Positions 20,973 through 34,005 are shown, numbered from the stretch's first letter. The stretch: DNA of 43,468 bases from Thoreauomyces humboldtii (GCA_027596035.1 JADGJA010000095.1:1-43468); one strand, 5' to 3'. Notes: generated by a model from the sequence alone, not told the origin. A program made the numbers and translations.

Positions 20973-21366
20973 TGTTATATCAACGAATCCCAGCTTACAT
21001 TTAGTATGCGTACACTTTACCTTGGAAATGACTACGTTATAAGCGCTCACGTTCGCCGCCAAGGCTTCAACTGCGACGTACCCATCCCAGTTAAACGCGA
21101 AGGCACGACATTAGTAGGCGGTGCGGAGAACCGCGGCGTCATTTGCGAAGGAGGGCCTAGGGCGTGGCGCCACCCCAACCATTGGCGAGCCCAGATAGAT
21201 AGCTTGACACCCTACTTTAGTATAAGAGATGCCTTTTCGTTCCGACCGGTTTCACCGACCGTCGTCGAGTGTTGATCAATACATCTACGTACGCGGTGTC
21301 TTTAGCCAGGTGAAAGCGAGGATGAAATGAGAAAATGAGAAAAAGGGATGTATCCTGAAGCATCTC
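20973..21366. other. intergenic region with 5S-like core elements
   Basis: No protein gene is seen. Between 21088 and 21134 the plus strand carries CAGTTAA, TTAGTA and GGAGA at 16-nt and 8-nt spacings, and a GCGGT/ACCGC hairpin around the last. This order resembles the internal part of eukaryotic 5S rRNA. A closing helix I could not be found, so it is recorded only as a possibility under the findings. Confidence 0.3.
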
Positions 21367-23236
<1,870 letters not shown>

Positions 23237-25689
23237 ATGTCCCTTGCGAGTTGCCTTCTCCACCTGTCACGAACAAGAACAGCCTTGCTCGCTCGCCATT
23301 CTCCTATACAATCAGTTGGAAGACCGGCACTCGCTCCCCGTCGCTGTCAAACCCACACCAAGGCCAACCCTCTTGAGAAGAAGCGGAAGGTGAAGCCATC
23401 GCTGACGCAAGCCCAAGCTTGGAATCCTAAGGGTCAGTCAGGCGGACGATCCATGAAGAGGCGGAGGGACAAGCGTGGAGCAACTTGTGTGGCTCAACTG
23501 CATTCTGAACCTCACGCCTTCCAATAGTGGATCCCACGGGATTCTTCTTATCGGAGAAGTACGACGGTGTTCGAGCATTCTGGGATCCCGCCGAGGAGGC
23601 TTTATTCTCGCGTCTCGGTAATCGGATACATGCGCCATCTTGGTTCACGAAAGGTAAGAGGTCATGCGACAACCTGGAGAGCTTTGGCTTATCAACATTT
23701 CACAATTACAGGATTTCCAAAGGAGCTATCCCTGGACGGAGAATTGTGGCTAGGTCGCGAGAGGTTTCAGGATACGGTCTCTGTCGTAAAGACCAGTTTG
23801 GATCCCGACGTTGCTTTGCGAAGGAAACGCAAAGCCCCACCTTCATCGAACGTGCTCGAGGAAGATGCTTGGAAGGATATCCAATATTTGGCATTTGACT
23901 GCCCGAGTGAGGCCCAGTCTCCCTTTGAGACCCGATTAGAACTGCTTCAGCAACACATCCCCACGGCGACGGAGGCGAGCAACACCTCGCCAATCGCGGT
24001 CGTCTCCCACCGCAAGTGCACTTCAACGGACGACTTGATAGATGCGCTTGCAAAAATCGAAGCCGGCGGTGGTGAAGGCATCATGATTCGTGCACCCGGT
24101 AGCCTGTACGAGGAAGGGCGCACGTCTACCTTGCTCAAAGTCAAGCGACTCTCCTCGGACGAAGGAATGGTCATGTCTTACACCGAAGGTCAGGGTCGGA
24201 ACGAGGAGAGGGTCGGTGCCATCGTGTGTCTCATGCGGAACGGGATGGCGGTCCGACTTGGAAGCGGTTTGACAGACACCGCGCGGGAAGAACCGCCGAC
24301 GGTGGGCACCATCGTCACCTACAGACACATGGGTGTCACTCGCAAGGGCATCCCGAGGTTCGCGACCTTGGCGGGACAGAGGATCGACTGGGATCCGAGT
24401 TCGGTCAACGACGGTTCTCCATTGGGGGATGGCATCGGGAACGCTTGGCGAAGACGGAAGAGCAACGTAATCGGAACCATTCCCAAGGTCAGCTTTGGTC
24501 CACAAACGCTGCACTGCCCACTATGTGACCAGGATCATGGGATCGACGAGCAGGCACTGGGTCAACATTTCACAGCGCGGCACGGCATTCTTATTCCTTC
24601 GGATGTGGTCAGTTTCGTTGACAAGGCTAAAGCCAGTATGAAAGGAATTGTTAAGACCGTTAAGAAACCAAAACCATCAGAGGTCACTACCTATCATCAA
24701 TGTCCGATATGTGATTCAAGGTGCAACAACATTGACAATTTATCGACGCATATCATGAATCGGCATGCGATCTATGAGGACAAGGTATTAGCAGACTTGA
24801 TTCGTGTCTCGAAAATGGACTTGAAGCGTCGCTCGGAAGAAATGGAACGGACCAATGCGCCAGAAGCTCCTTTCGAGGTTGATACAGCCGCCGAACTTCC
24901 GCGAACAACAGAGAATCTGGCTCCTGAAGCTATGCATTCCTCTGAGGCGGCCTCTTCCCTGGAACTCAATCGACTCGAGCAAGTCGATGACAACAGTAGC
25001 GAGAAGCCGGTGAGACGGCGAAAGTGCAGATTGTTCCACGGAAAGCACCACGGAAGTCCAAGAAGGCAGCAGCACAAGACATATACGAGGAAGTCGAGAC
25101 TGGTGGCGAGATCACGGAAACCGCGACTTCAAAGCGAACTCGCGGGAAAGGCAAGAAAGGGATCGCGTCCAGCAAGGTGGTCTCCGAGGCCGCTCCTGTC
25201 CATATGATTAACCTGGCACCGAGCAAGACGACCCCTCGGAAACGCAAGAAGGCCACTGCGCCAGTCGAAGCCCCAACACCAAGCCCGTTGCTCGCTCCTG
25301 GGCCGCAGACACTCCTCTGCACGATCTGCGAACCGGATCATGGCACAGACCAGAAAGCCCTGGGCCAGCATCTTACAACCCATCACGGTATTCTATTAAG
25401 CGCCGATGTCACCGCCCTCGTCGCGAAAGCTCAAGCGGCGATGGTTGGCGACTTGAACCCCAAGAAAGGGAAAGATGACACGATCCCTAGTCTACGGTGT
25501 CCGATATGCGACCAGAAAGCGCCATCAAAGGACGGTCTACACTGGCATTTGATGCACAGCCATGGGATACGGGAGTACGACCACTTGACGGCGCTGGTGC
25601 AGGCCGCCGATCTGAAACTGCAACGGGCGCCTGGCGTCGGGAACCAGAGCGGGCTCTTGAATGCGTCAGTAGGAGGCGCCACTTCTTAG
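23237..25689 (+). CDS. ATP-dependent DNA ligase with duplicated C2H2 zinc-finger tail
   Basis: Exons 23237-23432, 23528-23653 and one from 23712 join in phase. The nucleotidyltransferase core is short. SEKYDG supplies catalytic Lys76 (motif I), then come SRLGNRIHAP, LDGELWLGR (III), EGIMIRAP (IV) and LLKVKRL (V, with KxK), followed by an OB-like part. This is the minimal ligase type. The start region is Arg/Ser/Leu-rich without acids, like a mitochondrial presequence, and is followed by EKKRKVK, resembling a nuclear signal; location is open. After the core lie two C2H2 pairs about 200 residues apart (CPLCDQDHG...HFTARH and CPICDSRC...HIMNRH; then CTICEPDHG...HLTTHH and CPICDQ...HLMHSH), clearly duplicated. 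The reading frame changes between 24878 and 25029. A 152-nt intron with a weak GTTGAT donor would keep frame (about 715 residues), or there is a one-base error. Confidence 0.85.
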
Positions 25690-25926
25690 ACGGGGGTTTA
25701 CCAGGAGGGAAGTCGCTCGGAATGAAGGAGTGATGGGATCATTTTCTTTCCCCTTCTTACCATGTACACAGTAGAATAGAGACGAGAGGCGTTTACTCAA
25801 ATCTGGTCCTCAATCAAGCGTCCTGCAGCAGGAGAGCAGGGGGGAAGGTATAAAACGGATTCGACAGCTTTCCTGCAAACTTTTTTCTTACAATTATAAG
25901 TTCATTTGTGACAGGGAAGCATAACG
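25690..25926. other. 3' flank of the ligase gene and 5' flank of tRNA-Phe
   Basis: About 240 bp with no gene. AT-rich just upstream of the tRNA (about 25875-25905), as is common for Pol III initiation. Confidence 0.5.
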
Positions 25927-25999
25927 GCTTCCTTAGCTCAGTTGGGAGAGCGTTAGACTGAAGATCTAAAGGTCTCGCGTTCGATCCGCGAAGGAAGCA
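25927..25999 (+). tRNA. tRNA-Phe (GAA), second identical copy
   Basis: Base-for-base identical over 73 nt to the minus-strand gene at 20900-20972, with the same stems, anticodon GAA and internal promoter boxes, and no intron. A TTTT run about 18 bases downstream can end transcription. The flanks are not alike beyond the gene itself. Confidence 0.98.
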
Positions 26000-26195
26000 T
26001 ACGATCGGGCTGATGTTTTGACCATTCCCGCTGCGGCGCCGTTTGTGGGATAGAGTGTAAGCGGGCAATCCTTTTGGAGCGCGGATGCTCGCAGTTTATT
26101 TACAGATGAGACTCCCCGGCCTTCAATTCTCCTGCGACTGCTCGCTACGTGCTTCGTTTGCACTGTTCACAGCCATCTACATCTATGGCAGCTTT
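26000..26195. other. intergenic region, no gene seen
   Basis: Short spacer between the tRNA and the 3' end of the membrane-protein gene. Confidence 0.5.
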
Positions 26196-27570
26196 CTAGG
26201 CATCCTCGCCCAGATCCTTCTCGAGTCTTTGTCTGTCGGAACTCCCGACAGCGGCGCTAACCCGGTTGGCGGGAAGTGACCATCTCGTCCGCGGTCCACC
26301 GCTGTTCTCGTTCCCGGTTTCCTCCGTTGGCGCCGACGGCAGGAGCCAAAGGTAGATCCCGAGTAGCCACGCATAGTCTGCAAGTATCACATCGCCATGG
26401 TCAGAGCTCGGGATCGCGTAGCGGCGCACCCAGGATGGGAAGTTGACAACATAGCTCACCGGCGAAGATGTACCCGTACATGACCGAGTAAGGGTCCACG
26501 AGAAACCACTGAAGAAGCGGGTCAGAAAGGGACCGTCAAGACCAAGCGGAAATGTGATACGGAAGCAGTCAAAGCAAAACAAGCCTACCCCGGCGATGCA
26601 GATGGTGAGATATGTAGCAGTGAACATGAGCATGAACCCGATCTGCATGGCGTACACCCGTCGAAGACTGGCACTTGCACCCATCGGTCCCGACAACCTC
26701 TTCGTTGCGCGCATGTGGACGAACAGCATCCATATGATCGGAAACGACATGCAAGCGAACGCGGCGAGGAAGAGTCCCGTGTTGGCGGACGTCAACGTGA
26801 CCGAGGCGTATTGATCGCATGCGGCGTCCGACACGGGTACGCCGAACTCTTGGTACAGGAGGATCCCGCTCGATGCAGCCCAACACCCCATGCCCGACAA
26901 CCAGAAACATTTCGCCCACCATTTCCCTTGGCTCAGCGTCAGGAGGAGTTGACCGAACATGAACAGGAGAGAGAATCGAAAGGGTACGAGGCCAAAGATG
27001 TTGCCCATGACGATGGTCCCCTGGTAATTTCGAGAGAGGTACGTCTGGGTCAGTCAGGACATGGAAACGCAGAGATGAGGTGATCACGGGGGGTGCACTT
27101 GCCCAGCAATTCCTCGGTGCGTTTGGATCGAAGAGATATGTGAAAAGAACGCTGCTCGCGGTTCCTCGTCAGCCATCACAGGACACAAAGCGTTGGCAGA
27201 GCAATGCAGTAAGCTCGGTATTTTACTTTTGTAGCGTATGGGTGATGCAGCATAGGATGAGCATGCATTTGTGAGTAGGTCTGATGCGGCCATCGTATAA
27301 AACTGATGCGGGAGGAAAGGGATTAGATCGCAATCCCCAAGGATACAAGTCAGAACTGACGAACCCTGGTTGAACAGAACAATCGAATGCGCCGACGTGA
27401 AGTTCAGCATCCATCCTATTACCATAGACATTGCGGATATGATCCCACTGATGAAGACGATGATATAAAAGCAAGGCGGTGCATCCAGAGGCTATGCTAC
27501 TGTACCTGCAGAAGTGCGGAGTGTAGGACTTTCCCCGATCCTGAGCAGTCGAAAACGCGAGGAGGTCCAT
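26196..27570 (-). CDS. multi-pass membrane protein, about seven segments
   Basis: Five exons read leftward (27570-27506, 27447-27099, 27044-26589, 26508-26460, 26377-26196) join in phase to 366 residues. Hydrophobic segments are SGIISAMSMVIGWMLNF, one around SVLTCILGD, IFGLVPFRFSLLFMFGQLL, the Trp/Cys-rich WLSGMGCWAASSGILLY, LFLAAFACMSFPIIWMLFV, IGFMLMFTATYLTICIAG and YAWLLGIYLWLLPS. The count of about seven suggests a receptor-like topology, but no GPCR family motif was recognised, so no ligand or role is claimed. The tail is hydrophilic. The last two introns are well supported: without them the sixth and seventh segments fall out of frame. The second exon is the least certain, because a polar stretch in it (around 27110-27230) might instead be intronic. 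It is divergent from the CHY/RING gene, with 171 bp between starts. Confidence 0.6.
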
Positions 27571-27709
27571 GACAAACTGACGAACCCCCCTTCGCCCCTC
27601 CACAAACCCACAAGCGAATTGACATGACATCCCAGCAGCCGCCCCCCGAATTATTCTTCAAGATCGTTGACCTCACTTTGGAACCCACCACCACCACCAC
27701 CATCACCAC

Positions 27710-27740
<31 letters not shown>

Positions 27741-27741
27741 C
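27571..27741. promoter_or_regulatory. short divergent promoter with CCA and CAG repeats
   Basis: 171 bp between two divergent start codons. From about 27688 to 27741 it contains a run of CCA/CAC triplets followed by nine or more CAG triplets, ending right at the ATG of the CHY/RING gene. The triplets therefore lie in its 5' leader or promoter. Confidence 0.6.
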
Positions 27742-29622
27742 ATGAGCAGTGCTCTGAGATCGTCGGCTGCTTCTCCTTCTCCTTCGCACCATCACAACCA
27801 CGACCTTCCCCAACCCGACGTACCATCCGACCTGCCAGAGGACAACGAAGGCTCAGCTTCCGTACCCTCGTCTCCACACTCCTCTCAATACGACTCCCCG
27901 GACTCCCAATGGGAGAGCGCAGACGACGATGTGGATGACGAGGCTGACCTGTACCCGGACTCGAACGAAGCAGGGAACGTCTCTCGGTCCTCCGACGATC
28001 AGTCCGCCGCCTTCGTCCTCGCCCCCGCGTCTCCCGTCCTCGAGCCACCAGAAAGGACGAGGTCGCGCGATCGCAGCAAGAAGCGTCATGCTCAAGCAGC
28101 GCTGATCGATCGCCAGAAGGATCTGAGGAAGCAGATCGTGGATATACAGAATGATGATGGATTGGACGCCGCAACGAAGGCCAAGCGGATACAGGTGGGC
28201 ACGGACGCAACGTTCAAGACTGCCAACATGTGGCTTTCAGGGGACTCACGGTCGACGCTTCTCCCGACACAAATAGAACCTGATGAGCAGCAGCTATACA
28301 AAGTCCCTTTACACCAACATCGCGGCCCTCGGGGAAGTCAATGGGTTGGCATCGGATTCGAACGCCGTGATGGCCAACGCGTCACTGGATCCCTCCTCCG
28401 AGAATTTCGGGATACTAAGACCCGAGGACCGGATACGAACGTGGCATGTACGTTACAATCTCGCGAAGGAGAGGAGGGTTCATACGACTCAAAGTGATTG
28501 AGACCGCTTGTTGTTGCGTTCAGGACCGGGATGCACAGATTTTGGGCTGCAAGCATTACCAGCGCGGCGCGAGACTCCAGGCGAGGTGTTGCGGCAAGTG
28601 GTTCACTTGTCGGTTCTGCCACGACGAGGTATCAGATCACACCCTGAACCGGTACGGAGCGGATGCGGCTTCGTTGGAAAGCTTCGCCGAGTCGCTAAAA
28701 CTGTATTTACCTCTGTGGAAACGCCAGAACTCAAACGACGACCATGCTCTGCATGCACTGTCTCCACCCGCAACCCGCTGCCCAGATGTGCGCGCAATGC
28801 TCCGAGGTTCTCTCACGATACTACTGCACCGTGTGCAAACTCTGGGATGACGATCGGACAAAAAGCATATATCACTGCGCCGACTGCGGGATATGTCGGA
28901 TTGGCAGGGGCTTGGGGCTGGATTATTTCCACTGTCAGCGGGTAAGTGACCGCAATAGGATGGCAACGGGAAGACGTGGTGTTTGACTGCGCGATGCCGT
29001 TTCTCCTTTTCCAGTGCAATGCTTGCATGGCGATTGGATTGGACGGTGGGAATCATCGTTGCATAGAACGAAACCTTGAATGCGACTGCCCGATATGCGG
29101 AGAGTACATGTTCACCTCGACATCGACGGTCATCTTCATGGTAAGAAGTAACCATTCCTCGGCCGTAAGCCATGATGCCATCTCACGCGGAGCCTAACTT
29201 TCCCCCTCATGCAGCCATGCGGTCACTGCATTCACCACGCGTGTCACCAAACGTACATCCAAACGTCGTACCAGTGTCCGACGTGCTTCAAGTCACTCGC
29301 CGTCATGACCGATTACTTTCGTCGGATCGACGCCATGCTCGAGCAGCACACCATGCCGCCAGAGTACGCCAACATGGTCACCCACATACTGTGCAACGAC
29401 TGCGAGAAGAGGTCTACCGCAAAGTACCACTTTCTGTACCACGCATGCGGTAGCTGCAAGGGTTATAACACCAAGGTTTTGAGCGTGGATCAGGGAACAG
29501 GACCTCCTACGGAGGGAGAAGCGACGGAGGCGCTGGAGGAGGCCGAGGGGTCAGTCAACGGGATGGAGGATGCGAGGAATAATTTGGAACCGGATGAGGA
29601 GGTGGAGCAATTGCCGGGATGA
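27742..29622 (+). CDS. CHY/CTCHY/RING-type E3 ubiquitin ligase (Pirh2-like)
   Basis: Six exons (27742-28194, 28277-28447, 28524-28651, 28728-28941, 29015-29140, 29215-29622) join in phase to 499 residues. The N-terminal 150 residues are acidic and disordered, ending in the conserved fungal helix LRKQIVDIQND ... KAKRIQNLMSSSYTKS, rebuilt across the first intron. A CHY zinc finger starts near residue 217 (GCKHYQRGARLQARCCGKWFTCRFCHDE). A CTCHY block follows (MLCMHCLHPQPAAQMC, YYCTVCKLWDDD, YHCADCGICR), then a RING finger (CPICGEYMF ... PCGHCIHHACH ... CPTC, about 347-385) and a C-terminal zinc ribbon (CNDCEKRS ... CGSCKGYNT). This order defines the RCHY1/Pirh2 family of E3 ligases. Its substrates in fungi are not established. 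The first in-frame ATG after the triplet repeat was chosen; alternative upstream starts lack ATG. Confidence 0.95.
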
Positions 29623-29998
29623 ATCTAATTCAGCGGAGTACGTTCCAAGGCGAATCGTTGATTCAAATCTGTGAGGGAATCCGCTGTACCATGATATGGT
29701 CTCTCGAGTGGCTACGGGCGCGGGAGCCGCCAATCCTGGAGCCCCCATCATTTAAAGCCTTATTCGCAACCGAGGTCTCGGACGCTTCCGCGCGAGCTCC
29801 CTCTCGTCGGGACGTCGCAGGGGTTTCGTAGTTGACATCACGGACCGGCCCAAACCGTCTCGTCGAGCCCTGTTCCCCCGACTCTTGTCCGAAAAGGTGC
29901 TTCGAATCGCCACGCACCCGCCTCCTCCTTCGGCTCGATTGGCATCCCACCAAACCGTCCATTCCCTTTCTTTTCCAAGATCCCGATTCCCACGTTTC
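29623..29998. other. convergent 3' region, no gene seen
   Basis: About 375 bp between the ends of the CHY/RING gene and CMC1. Confidence 0.5.
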
Positions 29999-30475
29999 CT
30001 ATGCAGCCTTCTTCTGTCCTGGTCGGGGAGGAGTGTTGTCGGGCATGCCAGCCTCGACCCAAGCCTGCTTCTGCTTGATATGAACCTCTCTCAGCTTGTC
30101 CCGCTCCGTCTCCGTGGTGAAGGGACCCAGACACTCGTTGAGAGCGGTGGTCTGCTTCTGACAGGCAAAGTACACCGTCAAGGTTCGACTTCGTGTGCAT
30201 GCGACCAAATCTGTTTTTTGTTTTTTTTTTTGAGGGGGAGAAGGCACATTGTTGGTTGCTTTCCCGGGGTAACGAGGGATGGAGAAAACAATGCGATGGG
30301 AAACCTTCCAAGTAGCTGTTGCACTTCGTGAGAGCATTCTTCTTCAAGGCGTTGTGGATCAACTCCTAGGCACGGGACATTGGCATTAGTTCCGAGGGGG
30401 GAAGAAGTTCGTTTAACCGAACAGAGACGACAGAAGCACCTCTTCTTTGTTGCTGAGAACCGTAAGAACCACCAT
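29999..30475 (-). CDS. CMC1: Cmc1, twin CX9C cytochrome oxidase assembly protein
   Basis: Three exons read leftward: 30475-30440, 30365-30305 and 30210-29999, giving 102 residues (human CMC1 has 106). The splice that joins exons two and three completes the first CX9C motif (Cys27-Cys37), and the second lies at Cys49-Cys59 (CQKQTTALNEC). The helix-helix fold held by two disulfides and the family pattern after it (TETERDKLREVHIKQKQAW) fit Cmc1, which works in the intermembrane space in copper handling and Cox1 maturation. Import would depend on Mia40 rather than a presequence, and none is seen. The two introns have weaker donors (GAG/GTGCTT, GAAG/GTTTCC). The second carries a long A/T homopolymer. 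Exon one is short and rests on frame and resemblance to other fungal starts (VLSNKEE), so it is the less certain part. Confidence 0.9.
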
Positions 30476-31249
30476 GATGTTACTAGCTTGGGTGGGGCGA
30501 CGATGCCGATGCCGACGAAGAAGGTCCGGGAAGGCACCAGAGAGATCTCTCTGTCGGCAAGAATCCACCCGTAGCATTTCGTGGTGTGACTTTGCCACCA
30601 CCATTGCAACGTCAAACGTGACAGTCGAATGTACAGTACATGTATATGGCTACTGCATATCCGAAGGCGGTCGGACGCTACGGCCACGATGCGGTGGTCG
30701 GAAGTTGCAGGCGCATGCATGGCGCCCTTGACCTTCCAGACAATGCGTTCTATTAAATCCTCGCGTCACTGGCTGAGCGCTTCGTGAAAACGCTCGATAA
30801 CACCCGTCCCTCCGCATCAGGAAAGTGATGTTGATCTCTAGTTACAACAGAGAAAGGGCGACCGTGGAGCCCATCTCTCTTGATTCCATCATTGCTGTTC
30901 TTCTTCTTCTTGGTCAGGCGCTACTCGCAAGTGACGGTGTGAGTAGTTGCATTCTGAAGCAGCCTTCCTTTGAACGATCTTACCTGTGTTGTGGGCCCGG
31001 CGGGATTTGTACGACATCACATCAGCCTTTGTTGGGCACGGTGGCGAAAGACAGCTGTCGTGGGCATTTGTGGTTTGCGTCGAGTACTGGTCCTGTATTC
31101 AGCAGTTGATAAGCAGTTTCGTTGTTCGCTTGAGATTTCTCCGTTGCGAAACATGATCTTGGCGTTGTTCCACACCAGAGTAGAACGCCGACACATGACT
31201 CGGAGCAGTAGCGTGGGGGTGAAGTATGCAAGTACCCAAGGCGAGAAGA
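30476..31249. other. intergenic region, no gene seen
   Basis: About 775 bp between two minus-strand genes; it should carry the CMC1 promoter. Short open frames only. Confidence 0.5.
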
Positions 31250-31870
31250 TCACGGCATCGCATTCAGTGGCATGCTGTCATCGAGGCCTTCCAGGTCAAA
31301 ATCGTTGTCTTCTGTGGTGACGGGTGTCCAGTGCCTTCGCATTCCCTTCCGTCGCTCAAGGAAGGCTCTCCATCCGGTGTCCGCCAACACGGCCATCGCA
31401 AGGCCCGTCGTCCCTCCGTATAGATTGGCCTAGAGCAGGAAAAGGCCACACGTGGTCAGTCAGGAACGGTATACGATCTCGTGCTCACGTAACGTGGGCG
31501 AACATACCAGAATGTCTTCGAAGTCAAAGAGCCTCCCTGACCAGATTCCCACCACCGCCTGCAGAACCTCGCTGGCGAAGGCTGCCCCTCCCACACCTGC
31601 GGCGGTCCAGAGGGCCGTCCTAGCGATCGAGGGAAGACCAAGGGTCACGTGGGATAGAAAGGCCAAGACGGCGAAGGACACGTAGTGAAGAAGCTTGTCG
31701 TTGTTCTTGAGAGGGGCTGGGAGGAGCCATCGGGTACGAGATGATGGGAGCAGCCCAAGGGCAGCCAGGAGGAGCAGGTGGAGACCGAGGGGTATCGCCC
31801 AGAGCTTGCGCATGTGTGTACTGGTTGGTGCTTGTCTCAGCAAGATGTCGACAACCAAGAAGAGCAACAT
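31250..31870 (-). CDS. VanZ-like small membrane protein
   Basis: Two exons read leftward (31870-31508 and 31429-31250) join in phase to 180 residues. Hydrophobic segments: the start (MLLFLVVDILL), LWAIPLGLHLLLLAALGLL, LLHYVSFAVLAFLSHVTL and a weaker one ending in the family signature. The pattern NDKLLHYVSF followed by FDFEDILANLYGGTTGLAM matches VanZ-like proteins (D-K-x-x-H...F and D-x-x-x-N...G), and the second half of that signature exists only after removing the intron. VanZ-like proteins in fungi have no established role; the bacterial namesake affects glycopeptide tolerance. The C-terminus is acidic and cytosolic. An alternative start exists at the second Met (HMRKLW). Start is divergent from the UXS gene, 296 bp away. 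Confidence 0.85.
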
Positions 31871-32166
31871 CAGTCCAAGGCGATGGACGGTTTTCTGGTC
31901 ATTTTAGATTGGAAAAAGATTAAGCCTCTCTCGTCTTCTCTCTAAGGACATGCTCCTATGCAGCGGTAGTTTCTTCTTGGACCTTGTCCATCTCACACAG
32001 CATTCGCGCTCACGTGCAGCGGGTTCTCCAGGCGGCATCAAAGTCCTTCGACGTAAGCATCCCACACCGTCCTCTTGTTTCTTGTCAAGTGCTTCTGCAT
32101 TCCCTTTGCTCACACCGGTCCAGTCATTCCCGGCCAACGAACGCGTCGCGGTCCCAACCCTCCAAG
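31871..32166. promoter_or_regulatory. shared promoter region of the VanZ-like gene and UXS
   Basis: 296 bp between divergent start codons; no specific sites can be named. Confidence 0.5.
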
Positions 32167-33758
32167 ATGGCGGCCAAGATGGCAGCTGACACAACGCGGG
32201 ACGTTGTCATGCCAAGATCGCCAAGCACGTTGGACGAAGAGGCATCGATCAAAGGCAGGATAACCTATGTAGGCTGCTCGAAGTCTGGCACTCGCGTCGA
32301 CCTCGAAGACTTGCGGAAGCTGTACCTCACCGAGCTGTCCGGCCGAACGACCACCTCAACACCTACAATAAACATAACAGCAAATCCCGACAACGAAGGC
32401 GCAGAACATGATCGAATAACGACAACAAACGAGCATCTGGTCACATACGACAGCGCCACGCGAAAGCACCCTGCCGTCCGACTTCTCTCTCATCAGCGCA
32501 AGAAACGCATCCTTGTCACGGGCGGAGCTGGCTTCGTGGGATCCCATCTTGTCGACCGTCTGATGCTAATGGGCCACGACGTCATTGTAGCCGATAACTT
32601 TTACACGGGATCGAAACGAAATATCGAGCACTGGCTGGGACACCCGAATTTCGAGCTCATCAGGCACGATGTAATAGGTACGGTACGTATCCCTCGAGCA
32701 TTCAACAGCGAGAGTTCACTCACTACTCCATCCACGTACGAGCTTGCCATCTACTGACCCCGTCACTTTCCGCAGATCCGCTAACGGTGGAGGTCGACCA
32801 AATATACCATCTCGCATGTCCCGCCTCTCCACCGCATTATCAACATAACCCGATAAAAACGGTAAAGACGAATGTAATGGGCACCATGAACATGCTCGGC
32901 CTTGCAAAACGAACGAAAGCGAGATTTCTGCTCACCTCCACTTCTGGTACGACCTGGCCGGATAAGTCTTACTCTTGTAACTCGCTCTATCTCGACACTT
33001 ACCGAGTCGCTGGGTTGTTAAGAGGTATACGGGGACCCGCATGAACATCCACAGTCCGAGACATATTGGGGTAAGATCGTTGGCTATTTTGACGTTTTGA
33101 CTCGGCTCACCGCTGATCTTCTTAACGATCCGACAGGCAATGTGAACCCAGTGAGTCCACTATGACAAGAACCGGTTGCCTAAGCTTCTCGAAGAGCTTC
33201 CGTCTCTGACAAAAGCCCTTTCCCCAGATCGGACCCCGAGCGTGCTATGACGAAGGGAAACGGGTAGCTGAGACGCTCTGCTACGCGTACGCCCAACAAG
33301 AGAACACCGAGGTGCGGGTCGCCCGGATCTTCAACACGTTCGGTCCACGCATGAACGAGAACGACGGTCGAGTCGTCTCCAACTTCATCATCCAAGCCCT
33401 AAAAGGTCAGGATCTGACCATCTACGGAGCCGGTGACCAGACCCGTTCCTTCCAGTACGTCCACGACCTCGTGGACGGGCTCATCCAGCTCATGCAGTCG
33501 GACGACGCGAACGAACCGGTCAATCTGGGAAATCCGGACGAATACACCATCGCGGATTTTGCTGAGATCATAAGGTCGACGGTGAATCGGGATGTCAGGA
33601 TCGTCAATCTCCCATCCACGACCGACGATCCTCAAAGGAGGAGACCGGACATATCGAGAGCAAAGTCCTGTCTGGATTGGGAGCCGAGGATATCTGTGAT
33701 GCAGGGAATCGAGGAAACCGTCGAGTACTTCCAAAGGGTCATACTGGAGCTCGATTGA
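32167..33758 (+). CDS. UXS1: UDP-glucuronate decarboxylase (UDP-xylose synthase)
   Basis: Five exons (32167-32677, 32776-32946, 33023-33070, 33137-33150, 33228-33758) join in phase to 424 residues. The enzyme turns UDP-glucuronic acid into UDP-xylose with NAD. The dinucleotide-binding GGAGFVGS (119-126) opens the short-chain dehydrogenase fold. [13 protein letters not shown] and LLTSTSEVYGDP follow, and the active-site pair Tyr255/Lys259 sits in [18 protein letters not shown] and [16 protein letters not shown] are diagnostic for UXS. About 110 N-terminal residues precede the fold and are polar, without a clear membrane anchor, unlike animal UXS1, so a soluble enzyme is possible. Exon four is a 14-nt microexon (two bases plus N-V-N-P). 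UDP-xylose supplies xylosyl groups to surface glycans. Confidence 0.97.
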
Positions 33759-34005
33759 GAAAACCACAGTTCCAACAGTCCCATATGCGATCACAAGCTA
33801 GATACCCAACTTTCATCGATGGCGCTCATCATAACCGTGCATTTTCCACTTTTCGTTTTCCTCCTGTACCAACCAAGCAAATGTTTCTCGAGTTGAAAAC
33901 CTTGATCGATAATTTACATAATGATTGGTGAAGGGAGTAAGTGAAGGAAAAGCATGTGTCTGAAGAAAGACCTGTATGGAGCAGAGGCGGGGCAAAAACG
34001 CGGGA
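33759..34005. other. convergent 3' region
   Basis: About 250 bp between the stop codons of UXS and CFAP65; no gene. Confidence 0.5.

Noticed and set aside
28508..28945. 145-codon plus-strand frame
   Set aside because: Off-frame reading across the CHY/RING gene's third and fourth exons; the spliced frame restores the cysteine pattern and this one does not.
29885..30331. 148-codon plus-strand frame
   Set aside because: Antisense to CMC1 exons and introns; the minus strand has the twin CX9C pattern.
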